Notes: generated by a model not told the origin, from the letters alone. A stretch of 23,898 nucleotides of DNA from Coptodactyla brooksi (GCA_033557675.1 JAWQRM010000345.1:1-23898); one strand, 5' to 3'; counted from the stretch's first letter, positions 9,012-19,379 are shown. Numbers and translations are program-made.

Positions 9012-10109
9012 ATGACATCTGATTCCGATAGCCAAATTTATGCAGATGATTTATCATAAATAGCAACTGATGCAGAGTTTTCTGATCTTGATAGCAAAAG
9101 TGACGAGGAATTATTTCAACCAAGAACCAGAAGTTTGTCAATACCATGTAGCGACTCTGAAGATAGTGATGATGAAGTAATGGAGGGATGAATATTGGAC
9201 GACAGATAGAGCAATTGAAACTCTAATTTTTGGTCAGGTTATGAGCAAGGACCGGCTCTGACAAATATGGTTTATAAGTTTATAAGCCACAGAGAGAATT
9301 GTTTTTAGATGAAAGTATGATACCATGGAGAGGTCTTCTATCTTTCAAAGTTTACAACACTGGAAAACTTACAAAATATGGAATACTTTTGAGAATGGTT
9401 TGTTTAGCTAAAACATGCTACATTTGTAATTTTCGCATATACTGAGGAGAAGGAAGTGGATTACAGCAAGCAATTTTAAAACTCCTGCAACCATTTGTAA
9501 ACTTGTGGCATCACATATATGCGGACAACTATTATAATACTGTTGACACTTGTGAAATACTTCTACAACATGGATTTCGGGCATGTGGAACTATACTTTT
9601 TGTTTGAAAAATACCAAACTAAGAAAGGGGCAATCTATGTTTTGTCGTAAGCAAAATATGTTATTACAATGTTGGCAATCAAAAAGGCCCATCCGTATGA
9701 TATCAACAATACATTTAGCTGAAATTGAGAAAAGTAATAATATTGATTGAATGACTAAAGAAAAAATTTGGAAACCAATATGCGTCGTTGAGTACAATAA
9801 ATTTAGGAATCGTGCCGATCAATATTTGTCTTATTAAGTGTTGTGATGTTTTAAATTAATTCTACACTATTCAATGTGTTTAGAGTTAGACTTTAAATGC
9901 ACATTCAAAAACGAACTACAAAAGTTTTTTATATAATGTAGTGGAAGACATAAATTGGTTAAAATTTTTACAGGCGATAAAAAATTAAAACCATAAAGAC
10001 AGTGCCGTGTTTGTGCTGCAAGAAAAAAAGTTTAACTTGGTTTATGTGCCAATTTTGCGATGTGCCACTTCATAAGCCAAACAGTTTTTTCACTTCACAA
10101 GAATATTAG
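9012..10109 (+). pseudogene. piggyBac-like transposase relic
   Basis: Starts with ATG and an acidic N-terminus (TSDSDSQIYADD, then after a stop DAEFSDLDSKSDEELFQ). A large deletion follows, removing most of the region between the N-terminus and the catalytic core. The core is then easy to read: LDESMIPWRGRLSFK, TGKLTKYGILLRMVC, then LQQAILKLLQPFVNLWHH, YADNYYNTVDTCEILLQHGF, RKGQSMFCRKQNMLL, STIHLAEIEK, and KPICVVEYNKFRNRADQYLSY. The three catalytic acidic positions (DES, ADN and the Asp of RADQ) are all present. The C-terminal cysteine-rich finger survives in two frames (QCRVCAARKK, then WFMCQFCDVPLHKP), ending at a TAG. Several stops and shifts make it non-functional. Flanking TTAA sites and terminal repeats were not resolved. 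Confidence 0.9.
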
Positions 10110-10124
10110 TCATTTTTTTACATG

Positions 10125-10152
<28 letters not shown>
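10125..10152. repeat. (AT)14 microsatellite
   Basis: An uninterrupted run of 14 AT units directly downstream of the piggyBac relic. Confidence 0.95.
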
Positions 10153-10155
<3 letters not shown>

Positions 10156-10506
10156 TATGTATTGCTCTATAAATGTAAATTTATCAATATAATTTTACTT
10201 TTTCAAAATATGCAGATAGATTTAGATACTTTGGTGGTAATTTGGAACTTTTCAAACCTATTACCCAGGACTACAGAAACATAGAATTGTGATTAAGAGC
10301 GTTTTGGAAAGAAGAAACTATTTCCTATCGATCGCTTTTTGAATGGGTCTCCTATCTTTAGAAATACCCAAAAAATGCTTGTTTTAAGGAGATGACCCAA
10401 AAACACATGATAACCTGGGAACAAAAATTATGTTAGTCCGCCACACAACATAGTTGCTTCTGTTAGACTATCTGCTCAAAATGTGTTAGACTATCTGCTC
10501 AAAACA
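10153..10506. other. Unassigned DNA with a 21-bp tandem duplication
   Basis: No gene is visible. The 21 bases at 10461-10481 are repeated exactly at 10484-10504 with two bases between, directly at the edge of the hAT relic. The duplication may mark the broken 3' boundary of that element. Confidence 0.5.
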
Positions 10507-11991
10507 TCAATATTTGTTGTTGACAAATGAAGCAAGTGAAACTACACCTATGTTTTGATTTATAAAGTTCACGTTAGAAAAGCTGCTTTCACACAGATAC
10601 GTGCTTCCCAGTATTGAGTCCATTGTAAGGCCTAAGTTTCGCAAATTGGGGTAGCGTTCTCCTGAGAGTAACTTAAAAAAGTCCAATCCTATTTCGGTTC
10701 TTCCCTGGTAAAAAGTATCTGACTGCAAATCACACAATTCCAGTAGGTCTGCTCTGCTTATGTTCTCAACTGAAATAGTAAGTGGCTGAGTAAGAAATGA
10801 AATTTCTCCTTCAATTTTCTTAAAGTCCTTAAATCGGTTTTCGAATTGTTCTGCAATTGTGTCAATGTATTTTATATAAGTTAAATATGAAACTTTCTCA
10901 AAATCCGTCATTTCTTCAAAGTGCTCTTTACAGCTTGGAAAAAATGAAAAATCATGTTTTTCTAGTGAGGACTTGAAAAGCTTAATTATATCTTTAAATC
11001 CTTTTATGCGACCGTATAAACTGGTAATCTGCTGCTTTCCTTGTAGTTTCAAATTTAATTCATGAAGGTAAGATGTTAGGCTTGTTAAAAATGTTAGGTC
11101 TGATAAAACTTAATAATCATGTATAATTTGATTTTCCAGTTCTGTAGTGGCTGACATCACTTCATTTTTAAGGAAAATGGGAATCTCCTTGTGTAGAGCG
11201 AAAAAACGTTGCAAACAGTTTCCGGCTCTTGACCAAGGAATATCAGTGTGAAGTAACAAGTTCCCATACGTAGCATCTACTTTGGTCGGATTATTAGTTA
11301 TTTATCACTTTATTAGTTATCTAACAACCACTTTCATGATATTCATTTGACGTAAGGACTTTCCACATAGGGCCTTTTGGTGAACAATGCTTGTTTTGTT
11401 TTAAGTCTCCTGCAAATCCAATTTTAGTTCCTATCATAGTTCTGACCCATCAGTAAGATTTATCGAATCACCCATAATCTAATATCACCTTATTTACAGC
11501 TTCAAAAATATCTGTACCCTTGGTTATCATGGAGAGCATTAAGATGAAGCATCTCCTCTGCTACACTGAAGTCCTCTTGAATGGTTCGAAGAAAAATTAC
11601 AAGTTGGCTGATGTCGGATAGGTCAGTGCTTTCGTCCAGGCAGAATGAAAAATATTAACATTTTTCAATTATGTCATGCAATTTTTTGGATACATATTTA
11701 TGTGGTCTACACGTCAGACAATTGTTTGACGCGACACTGAGACTTTTTCGAATCTTTTGACAATTTTTGTTTCATTGAATTGTTTTGCAATTCTGATTGT
11801 ACAATTTTTAATGCTGCTGAAACTTTTTCTCGTGTAACGTAGTGTAATGTCGCTTCAAATTACATTCTTTAGGAACTGTTAGTACTTGTATACAAATAAT
11901 GCACTGAGGTTTATTGTTGTGGTATTACTGATTCCCAACGATCATTATAAAGTCGGTGTTCGTTCGTCATTTTTCTTTTCTGCGAAGACAT
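10507..11991 (-). pseudogene. hAT transposase relic (ZBED5/GTF2IRD2-like)
   Basis: Read on the minus strand from the ATG at 11991: MSSQKRKMTNEHRLYNDRWES, then in other frames a BED-type zinc finger (PQCIICIQVLTVPKECNLKRH, second His four residues on). Next comes FSFCLDESTDLSDISQLVIF with the first catalytic Asp of the hAT fold, EDFSVAEEMLHLNALH, KVDATYGNLLLHTDIPWSRAG (the family has HT-x-VRWLSRG) and NCLQRFFALHKEIPIFL. The longest clean frame (11052-10507, 181 codons) has LNLKLQGKQQITSLYGRIKGF just before and at its start, then the dimerisation region DLLELCDLQSDTFYQG and the closing GSTYLCESSFSNVNFINQN. Many stops and shifts make it inactive. The order and content match the vertebrate and insect hAT lineage that produced ZBED5 and GTF2IRD2. 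Confidence 0.9.
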
Positions 11992-12496
11992 ATTTCACCT
12001 AAAAAACCTAACTTGAGCTGCTGCATACCGCACACCAGAACAAAATTAGTATAATTATAAACAAATAAATAGTTGACTGTGACAATAAATAATATGTTTA
12101 TTGTTACGTTATTATTGTAAATTCCTGTCTATGAGTCCCTATTCCACACTATTAACCATTAACGTATGCCCGTCCCGCCTGACTCAACGTTCTTATATGC
12201 GCACGTATGGCCACTCGAATGTTCGAGAGCGGCCCAGCGAGATTTTCAATGTTTCAGTTAACTCTGGTAACTTCGACAGTGGCGTCACAGCCTACGTATG
12301 TGTTATTTTTTTTCATCGTTAGTGTAGGAATGACTCGCTTGTGTATATTTTCGTTTTTAGGCACCTTTCTATATATTATAATATAAAATATAGAAATATG
12401 CCTAAACATATTTATCTCCTATGGCATAATATAAAAAATTATATTATGCCGTAGCGGGCCGCATACGACCCGCGGGCTTCATGTTGGACAACCCTG
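10507..12496 (-). mobile_element. hAT element with recognisable 5' terminus
   Basis: On the minus strand the element begins at 12496 with CAGGGTTGTCCAACATG followed by a GC-rich CCCGCGGG...GCGGCCCGC stretch, a terminus typical of animal hAT elements. About 46 bases inward is a perfect 12-bp inverted repeat with a 4-base loop (12423-12450). The eight bases outside (12497-12504, ATCTGAAT) are the candidate target duplication. I could not find its partner near 10.5 kb, so the other end appears lost. Confidence 0.75.
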
Positions 12497-12504
12497 ATCT
12501 GAAT

Positions 12505-12862
12505 AATAGCATAAAATCCATAGCTTTATTGCTTAAAACAATATTTGTTTTTCAAATGGGAACATATCTTTGTTTTTAACATTCGAGAATAGCTTTAAAT
12601 TCTAAATACGGAAAATTGTGCAAATTTCAAATCGAACAAAAACAAACAAGGGAAATATCGTCACTTTGTCTTGGTGTAATTTTTGGATGGGGCGTAGTTT
12701 TAATTTATCGTATAATACCTTTCTGTGAAAAAATGTTTTAGTTTATAATAATTTTGTAGAAAAGGAATAATTAATATAACATGTAGGAAATATTTCATAA
12801 CAAAAATGTTTTTTAATTTTAAATTACCTCCAAGCGTTGTGGGTTTTGGAACCTTTGATTTT
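12505..12862. other. Unassigned AT-rich DNA
   Basis: Between the hAT terminus and the hammerhead-like repeat copy B. No open frame, repeat or RNA gene is visible. Confidence 0.4.
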
Positions 12863-12910
12863 GTAACAGTTAAACAATTGTCACCAACGCACCAAAACTC
12901 TAAAATATCA

Positions 12911-12953
12911 TTTCGACACGCGTTTCACTAACCAAGTTAACATCATTAGGAGC
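12911..12953 (-). ncRNA. Degenerate hammerhead-like repeat, copy B
   Basis: Minus strand: GCTC, then CTAATGA (12949-12943), T, GTTAAC-TTG-GTTAGT, GAAAC, GCGT, GTC and GAAA. It aligns base for base with copy A at 14441-14483. The catalytic core CTGATGA carries G-to-A at the invariant third base, and outer helix I is reduced to two pairs, so cleavage is not expected. Stem II stays paired through G-U wobbles. Homology to copy A continues about 50 bases downstream to near 12863 (TTTTGGTG, GGTGACA and TTTAACTGT in both). Confidence 0.5.
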
Positions 12954-12985
12954 GGTGAAAGCCTAATGCTAACCGACTTACGATG

Positions 12986-12994
12986 CTATTTATA
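12986..12994 (-). promoter_or_regulatory. TATA box (TATAAATAG) upstream of hammerhead-like copy B
   Basis: TATAAATAG on the minus strand begins 41 bases before the first base of the ribozyme-like fold. Normal initiation about 30 bases downstream would place the RNA 5' end near 12963-12958, just ahead of the fold. An inverted CCAAT box (CCAAT on the plus strand at 13030-13034) lies about 40 bases further upstream. A chance TATA in AT-rich DNA is the alternative. Confidence 0.4.
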
Positions 12995-14434
12995 GTAAAA
13001 AATGGCGGAGGCTAATTGCTTCGGCATAGCCAATGAGGAGACAATTAAGCGTTTCTTTACCTTACGTCCCCTTAGGCAATTCCTTCCCCTTACGACGTTT
13101 CTTGCCTCCATTTCTACTCTAAGGATAGACTCTAATCTGCCCTTTACAAATTGCCTTCCGGTCCAACGTTTCCTTAACTCTACCTTACCTAGTCTATTAA
13201 CCTATAGAGAGGGCTAAAATATATTAACCATACGTCTTTATTAAGCTTATTCCTACATTTCATAAAACAATTTATTTATTTTTGTGTAGGACTGTATTCT
13301 AAGTGAGCCATGTGTTCCTTGAATCCAGTTTATAGCAACCTTCCATCACAATTATTACAATTTACTTTCTAACCTAGACTTTTCTGTTTTTGTTGTTCTT
13401 ATTTTGTTTCCATTTGAAAAACAAAAGCCTAAAGGTGGTGGATTTTATGTTTATAGATGTGTTTCTGCATTGTATACATATCTCCAGATTTAAAACTCGT
13501 ATGTTGAAAGTACTGAAAATTTTGAGGGTGTAACATTATCAGTACAACAGAGAGGAAAGAAAGATAAAAATACACTAAGGCTTGACAGCGTAATACAAGC
13601 ATAGCGTTTCATATATTGTGATTAATGAGTAGAAAAACCGTCAATTTAATTTTTGCTTGTCTGACAAAGTTTATTTCTCTTAACTTCGATCGTAGGTAGT
13701 TTATTATGAAAATAAATGAAGCCCTTCATGTTCATGCACTTCTCTCTGTATTGACTACTTCTATAATTTTTAACTAATATCCACTAAAATAAACCTAAAT
13801 AAATAAAATATTTTGTATGTTTGATGTACTCAGTATTTGGGGTTCTTGAAAATCTCTTATTATTGATTACTCATTCTGGGTATATTGTACCCTATCTATC
13901 ATCCATATATGTGCTTCTTTACCGTAATACCATAATTATAGATTCAACTAAAGAACTACCCACTAAATAGTTTTATATTTCTAGCATAAGCTAAATGTAC
14001 TTACAATGCAAGGCATTTTGAGTAGATTCCTAGAATAAACTGCAGACATTTGCATATACAGGAACCTAGTTGCCAAGTATACTTGTTACACTGTTAGATA
14101 TTCCAGGAAATGGCCCATTGTTTAGTTATAGCGTGCTCCAGGAATATTTAGGGCACTACAAAAATATGTTTACTGTATGTGAAATGAACATTTTTGGAGC
14201 ATTCGTTTGTAAATACTCTACATCTTCCTGGAATATGGATTTTTGCCGTGGTTTGTATTATATTATCGCACCCCAGTTCAATAGGCTGCAACATAAACAA
14301 CTTGCTAAATATATTTATTTGCAAAAATTTTATTACATATGCACTTACAGTTTTCATGTAGTAAAGGTGTAATAATACAAATTTTGCAGGTAAGTAACTT
14401 TGTTAATTTTATTTTTAAATGTATGACTTATATC
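12995..14434. other. Unassigned region between two hammerhead-like copies
   Basis: Near 12986-13205 the minus strand has about 65 codons open, very rich in Arg and Lys (for example GRNCLRGRKVKKR), and the plus strand of the same stretch is also open. Neither resembles a known family. This segment may be the body of the element whose promoter-like end is at 12.9 kb. The rest is AT-rich with small open frames (such as 14070-14372 plus) that look like chance. Confidence 0.3.
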
Positions 14435-14440
14435 GATATC

Positions 14441-14483
14441 GCTCCTGATGATGCTAACTTGGTTAGCGAAACGTGTGTCGAGC
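14441..14483 (+). ncRNA. Candidate type I hammerhead ribozyme, copy A
   Basis: Parts in order: helix I 5' strand GCTC (14441-14444); core CTGATGA (14445-14451); one extra T; stem II GCTAAC (14453-14458), loop TTG, GTTAGC (14462-14467), six perfect pairs; core GAAA (14468-14471); a tiny helix III in ACGTGTGT (A-U and C-G pairs closing a 4-base loop); cleavage site GTC ending at 14479; helix I 3' strand GAGC (14480-14483), four perfect pairs with the start. This is the layout of the minimal hammerheads known in Penelope-like elements and retrozymes. The extra T between the core and stem II departs from the consensus and may weaken or abolish activity. Two related copies nearby show it is a repeat. 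Confidence 0.5.
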
Positions 14484-14592
14484 AGTTATTCTCCAGTTTT
14501 GGTGAAGTGGTGACAGTTATTTAACTGTATTTCTATACGTACTCCTAGAAGTTCTTATAAGTTTTAGTTGTTAATATCATTACTAGTACATA

Positions 14593-16192
14593 CAGTATGA
14601 GGATAAAATCTCGTAGCATAGGACTTTTAAACCGCGCCCGCAATACGTGTTAAAGTGGGACGTATAGTGGGGGTTATAACGAATACGTGTTACGCAGTAT
14701 CCCCACTTCATCATATTGCCAACGTGATGGCATTACGGGAGTTACGAGCATTATTCAGTTGTTTGGCACACAGAGCACATCTATTTATAGTGAACATTAT
14801 TAAAAGAAACGGGTGTGTCCACTGCTGAAGAAAAATTACAACTTATGAAGTGGTATTACGGTGGCAAGCCTGCAAGCGATTGCTACGATTTATTCGTACA
14901 ATCTTTTGCAGGAAGGCTCGCTCGCGCTAGATAAACTATGATCAGACTTATTCAGCAGTTTGAGAAAAGTTATGTCTAAAGGAGTGTACCAAATGTTACT
15001 TAAGAGAGTGCTCACCTGGAACAGTCGAAGAGAAAGTAAAAAGGGACGAAATGATTTGTGCTGCTGTGGAAGCAGACGACACAAAATCAACCAAACTTAT
15101 TAGCGGGGAATTGGGAGTGGACAGTAAAACTGTAGAGTGTTTTGCACAAGCAAAACAGTTTGTGCAAAAGACTGCACAGTTTTACAAGCTATGAAGTCGA
15201 TAAAGTCAAGAGATTTTTCCCGAGGATAATATTCGAAGGATGGAGTTTTGTGAGCGAGTAATGGAAAAGGTAAATGAGGATGAAAATTGTATTCAAAATG
15301 TAGTTTTCACTGATGAATCTACTTTTCCATTACATGGAAAACACATTCCTGCTGTTGTTTGTTATTGGTCTCGGGAAAATTTGCATAAAAGTTTCCCTGT
15401 TCGTACTCAATGTGCGCAAGAACTGAACGTTTGGACTGGAATTCTTGGTGACTATTTAATAGGCCCTTTTTTATTGATGGGATTTTCACTTCTCGGAAAT
15501 ACATAGAATTGTTAGATATGCAAATACTTCCTGCTATCCGCGAAATTCCGGACAAATGCGGCTATAGTTAAAGAATTTTTAACAAACTCATTTCCTAATC
15601 GCATTATTAGTGGGAAAGGGGATATTAAATGGCCAGCGAGATCTCCAGGTTTGTCCCCAAGCGACGTTTGTTTTTGTGGAGCTTCTGGAAACAGGCCGTG
15701 TACGGCCACGAGCGAGCAGAAAATTTGGATGCCCTGAGAGCTAAAATAATAGAAACTGCTAGCCTTCTCACACCTGAAACGCTTTCTAATGTTAGAAGGA
15801 ATTACTATGAGAGATTAGGTTACTGTTTGGCATCTCAGGGCGGCCTGTTTGAGCCGCTGTTGTATTTTTTTAAAATTTAGTATTCTTTTTTATGTTCAAG
15901 TGGGGTTTTAAGAATTTATTTTATTTTAGAATATTTTTTTATTTTCCTTTTAGAAGAATAGATTTATGTTTCTTTTGTGCAATCAACATTTAATGCTAAT
16001 AACATTTAAAAGGAGTTATTTCTAAGATCTCCGTTTTACGTAAGTAAAAGAGCACTGGTTAGGACGATACACTACCATCGACATGCCAAACGCGACTGCC
16101 GCTAACCGTTCAACAAAGCAGAGGTTTCCTCCCACCGCGCATTGCAGGCGTGGCTTAAAAGTTCTATGGTACGAAATTTTATCCTCATACTG
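14593..16192 (+). mobile_element. Complete but inactive Tc1/mariner-superfamily element, 1600 bp
   Basis: Left terminal repeat 14593-14644 and right terminal repeat 16141-16192 are inverted copies over 52 bases with six mismatches; both begin CAGTATGAGGATAAAAT from the outer end. TA dinucleotides flank both sides (14591-14592 and 16193-16194), the target duplication expected of this superfamily. A broken transposase reading frame lies inside on the plus strand. The six repeat mismatches and damaged frame show an old copy. The element sits between two plus-strand hammerhead-like repeats (A and C). Confidence 0.93.
14813..15880 (+). pseudogene. Tc1/mariner-family transposase relic, copy 2
   Basis: From the N-terminus: STAEEKLQLMKWYYGGK (helix-turn-helix), degraded sequence with stops, FPEDNIRRMEFCERVMEK, then the catalytic block VVFTDESTFPLHGKH with the first Asp intact, RTQCAQELNVWTGILGDYLIG, a shift, SRKYIELLDMQILPAIREIPD. 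The FQQDGCPAH block with the second Asp is deleted. The chain resumes at VKEFLTNSFPNRIISGKGDIKW and PARSPGLSPSD, where the third Asp of SPDLSPND is Gly. A last shift leads to TPETLSNVRRNYYERLGYCL and ASQGGLFEPLL, ending at 15880. This tail closely resembles the 5.5 kb copy. Loss of two catalytic residues and three shifts rules out activity. Confidence 0.92.
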
Positions 16193-16194
16193 TA

Positions 16195-16699
16195 TATTAT
16201 GTGACTATTATTACAATGTTTATTACTGTTTCTGGTTAATAATACCATTATGTTACTATATTATAGTAATGTTCATTCAAATAAACGTATTGTTTAAAAT
16301 CTCTTTAATAGTTTTAACCCGCGAATAAATCCTGATGAAAAGTGTGCAACCCATGAAGTATATACGCAAAATTGTACTCGTAAAGAATATAATTTGAAAA
16401 CAGTGGGTGCAATTAGACTATTAAGGGAGATTTTGACTTAAGGGCATATGTTTTTGCTATTGTTGGTTATCTCTAGATGATGTAATATATACCAGATAAT
16501 GTTGCTCGTTTACGTGCTCTATTGCATTTGTGCATTTATCGTCTTTATTTAGTTAGCTCTTATGAAGACATTTTTATCAGTAGACTTTATTATTAGAGTT
16601 GTGAATTTGGAACCTTTAGCTAAGTAAATAATGCTCAAAAAATCTCTGCTTAGCGCATGTGCGGCTAAGCAAATAAGAATCATCAGGGGCGATGGTAAA
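16195..16699. other. Unassigned AT-rich DNA
   Basis: Directly past the right TA of the mariner element. No coding or structural signal beyond a short inverted patch around 16646-16676 (GCTTAGC...GGCTAAGC), just upstream of hammerhead-like copy C. Confidence 0.35.
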
Positions 16700-16703
16700 G
16701 ATC

Positions 16704-16746
16704 TCTCCAGATGATCACAACTTGGTTTGTGAAACGTACGTCAAGG
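16704..16746 (+). ncRNA. Degenerate hammerhead-like repeat, copy C
   Basis: CAGATGA (16708-16714) replaces core CTGATGA, followed by T, CACAAC, TTG and GTTTGTG, then AAACGTACGTC. It aligns with copies A and B through the stem II region and the GTC site, and also past it (TTTTGGTG, TTGTTTGACT). The U-to-A change in the core and lost helix I pairing make catalysis unlikely. Its divergence shows the family is old here. Confidence 0.4.
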
Positions 16747-16795
16747 GGGTGTTTTTGGAATTTTGGTGTAAAAATTGTTTGACTTTGTAGACTTT

Positions 16796-17330
16796 ATTGT
16801 AGTGTTCTGTAATCCCCCAATGACTTCTTTTGTGCATAATGTTGTGTTCATTAATTTACGCACTGGACTTATCAGTGTCCTTACTTTTATAATATTCTTT
16901 ACCTTTATGCCATCCCACATTTTTTTCTCACTTAAGTTGTCAATTAATCTTTCAACTTCTTTATCTTCAGTTTCTGGTAGAAATATCGAATATGTAGGCA
17001 AAACTATCGGCAGTATTTTCTTCTGTTATTTCCTGAAATGGTAAAAAGTACTGTATTCCCGACTTTCATTTGTTTTGTATCCTACCATCCCATTTATTAC
17101 TTTCTCCTTTATGATTATCTTTGTTTCAGTTATGTTCCATTTCTTTATGCTGCCAAAATAAGCTATTCCTGTATTTCATTTCTCCTTTGTTAGCGAACCA
17201 AGTAATTTTTTTTGCTTCTTTCTCAAGTAACTCCAAACTGCAAAAGCCGCCATCGTGCAGGTCGCTCCTTAAGGATTCTATAAATTTTCAAGTAACTATG
17301 CGACCATTATAGTTAACATATTTCTTCATC
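16796..17330 (-). other. Unassigned region with possible decayed minus-strand coding
   Basis: On the minus strand 17001-16741 is an 86-codon frame (PTYSIFLPETEDKEVERLIDN and so on). Another frame at about 17310-17150 reads RKFIESLRSDLHDGGFCSLE and ANKGEMKYRNSLFWQHKEMEHN. The residue mix looks protein-like rather than random and would fit a decayed element, but I recognise no domain. Confidence 0.3.
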
Positions 17331-19379
17331 ACGACTTCTTACTTTTCTTTTCCGGGAGAAGATCATATGAAATAAATCGTTTAATCAAATGACATCCGCG
17401 ATTGGACGAATTACGTCTCAGAACATAGGAGGCAAGGAATAATCTAGAAGTTCTATTATTGGGTATTGAACACTAGGGTTATAATATTGAGCATAATTTA
17501 TGAACAAAATAAGAACAAAAAATAAAAATATTGAAAGTTTTATGAAAGCTGAATAATGAATTATTCACTAACGGTTATGTTTAGAATATATTTCTTCGGT
17601 TTTAAATAAACTCCTGAATTTATTCTTTAGATATAGTACTAATTGTGAGTATTTCATGCATTTCATGTATTTTCATGCCGGTGCCGGTGTTGCTATTACC
17701 AAAAGTGTCAGTAAATACGAACGCATTTACTGAAAGAGAATTGACGCGAAAAAGCTTTTTACGAATTGTCTTTTACACTGATTTACAGATTCAAGGGGGA
17801 TTATTGGTTGTGGGCGCGCTTAGGGCACTGATGACATTCAGCCAGGATTAATAGAAATTGGACTAACAAAGTGCTCCAAATTGTATCAGCGGTAATATAA
17901 ATCCCGTCCATGTGAAAAATCCATTTTGTAGCTCTACATCACCCATAGTGCAACGAATGATGCAAGAATCCGATTAAACAAAAAAAAAAATACGATGAGC
18001 TTTCTTGAAACTGTAATCCAGATAGTTCTTTGAAGTTTTATGAAAGGGCATCTCAATTACCATAAGGAACATAATAGCTTTGTTGTTTTGGAGGTTATCC
18101 ATAAAGCTTCTTTTGGGAGCTCCCAAGGTAGAATATAATTGTAAAATTATAAATATACTTTTTATCAACACCCCAACCCAACCTTATGCAACCCAAATTT
18201 TGCAGGATTGTATAATTGGTAGTAGCTTTGTTTAACATCTTGATTCAGTAATGATTACTTTAATACATACAAACATTTGGATCTTAAAGTTTGTTTTTAA
18301 CATTATTGCGTTTTATTGTTATTTGTTATTACACATGCTCTCCTGAATGTTTATATGTTTTGTAAGACGACACAAGGAAGTATGTAGCATAATGTTCGTA
18401 AAACGAAGAAAGGAAGAAAACACTCTTAATACCACCATAATGGTGAAAATCATGTTAATATTTTATCCTGTATTTATTTATATTATGTAATGGTTTTTAT
18501 TGGCAAGAAGTATAAGAAATCTTACCTCAAGAATGTTGTAATCAATAGATTTATCGACAATTAAAAAATTAACAGGAACATAAAAGAGCGAAGAAACAAA
18601 TTTAAGGAGTAAACAGTATGTTCTTAACTTAAACAAGGCTTGTTTTATATAGAATGTCGCAAAAAATGTGTCCACACTTTAATACTTAGTAATTTTCTTT
18701 TTATCACCATTTACCGAATGTGCTCTTAAATTAAGAGACGTGCTAATGACGTGATAACAGATAGAACAATTAGCATGTTACTAAACTGTGCCTGTTAAAT
18801 TATAATAAACTATTTACAATAAATAATGATTATAGTGCCACCTTCGTACAATCATCTTTTACTTAACATTTTCTTAACATTAAAATTTCAATTCGTTTTT
18901 GATGCGGTTTCCACTTTTTGAGGTATAATTAAATCTGAACGTGATTTAGTTTGACGACCAAACATTAAGTTAGATGGATTTCGCTTTGTAGTTCTGTGAA
19001 GTTGGTAATATAAACGAGTATTGCCTGCTGGAATTTTTTTTCAAAACTTGATATTAGTCAACCATTTTCACATATGAAAGTAAAATCCGAATATAGTTCT
19101 TTAGTAACTCTAAACACACACAAGGGTTTCTAGAAATGTTTGCGATTAGGTACAGAAGAACCACTGTTCTTCGGATCAGTGAAAAATTTACTGTAGGTAA
19201 AGACAACAAAAATCTAAGTTTGGTGATTTACTGCAAAGTAGGCTGTTATATAAATACGACGTTGAGAAATCAATCAGTTTTTGGATTGAAAAGTGCGAAA
19301 ATCAAAGCCGGGCTTTTTTGCATGTTGAAAATAAATAGTAAGTAATACAATATACTACAATAAAGTAAGATTAATTGCA
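17331..19379. other. Two kilobases with nothing recognisable
   Basis: AT-rich sequence with only short chance frames, such as 17645-17851 and 19136-19345 on the plus strand and 18675-18478 on the minus strand, none resembling a known protein. No RNA gene, tandem array or element terminus was found. Confidence 0.4.

Noticed and set aside
10020..10045. Another hammerhead-like copy (AACTTGGTT at 10033-10041)
   Set aside because: Only the nine-base loop motif matches; there is no CTGATGA or GAAAC context, and the sequence is the cysteine-rich C-terminus of the piggyBac relic.
13002..13217. 71-codon plus-strand open frame
   Set aside because: No family resemblance, and the opposite strand is equally open; a chance frame in a locally GC-richer patch.
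14070..14372. 100-codon plus-strand open frame upstream of hammerhead-like copy A
   Set aside because: Composition looks random, no domain is visible and it overlaps an equally open minus-strand frame.
14339..14524. 61-codon frame running through hammerhead-like copy A (residues such as PDDANLVSETCV)
   Set aside because: Copies B and C do not keep this frame or protein sequence, whereas stem II pairing is largely kept; the signal is RNA-like, not coding.
17645..17851. 68-codon plus-strand frame with hydrophobic start
   Set aside because: No homology recognised and no splice or promoter context; likely chance.
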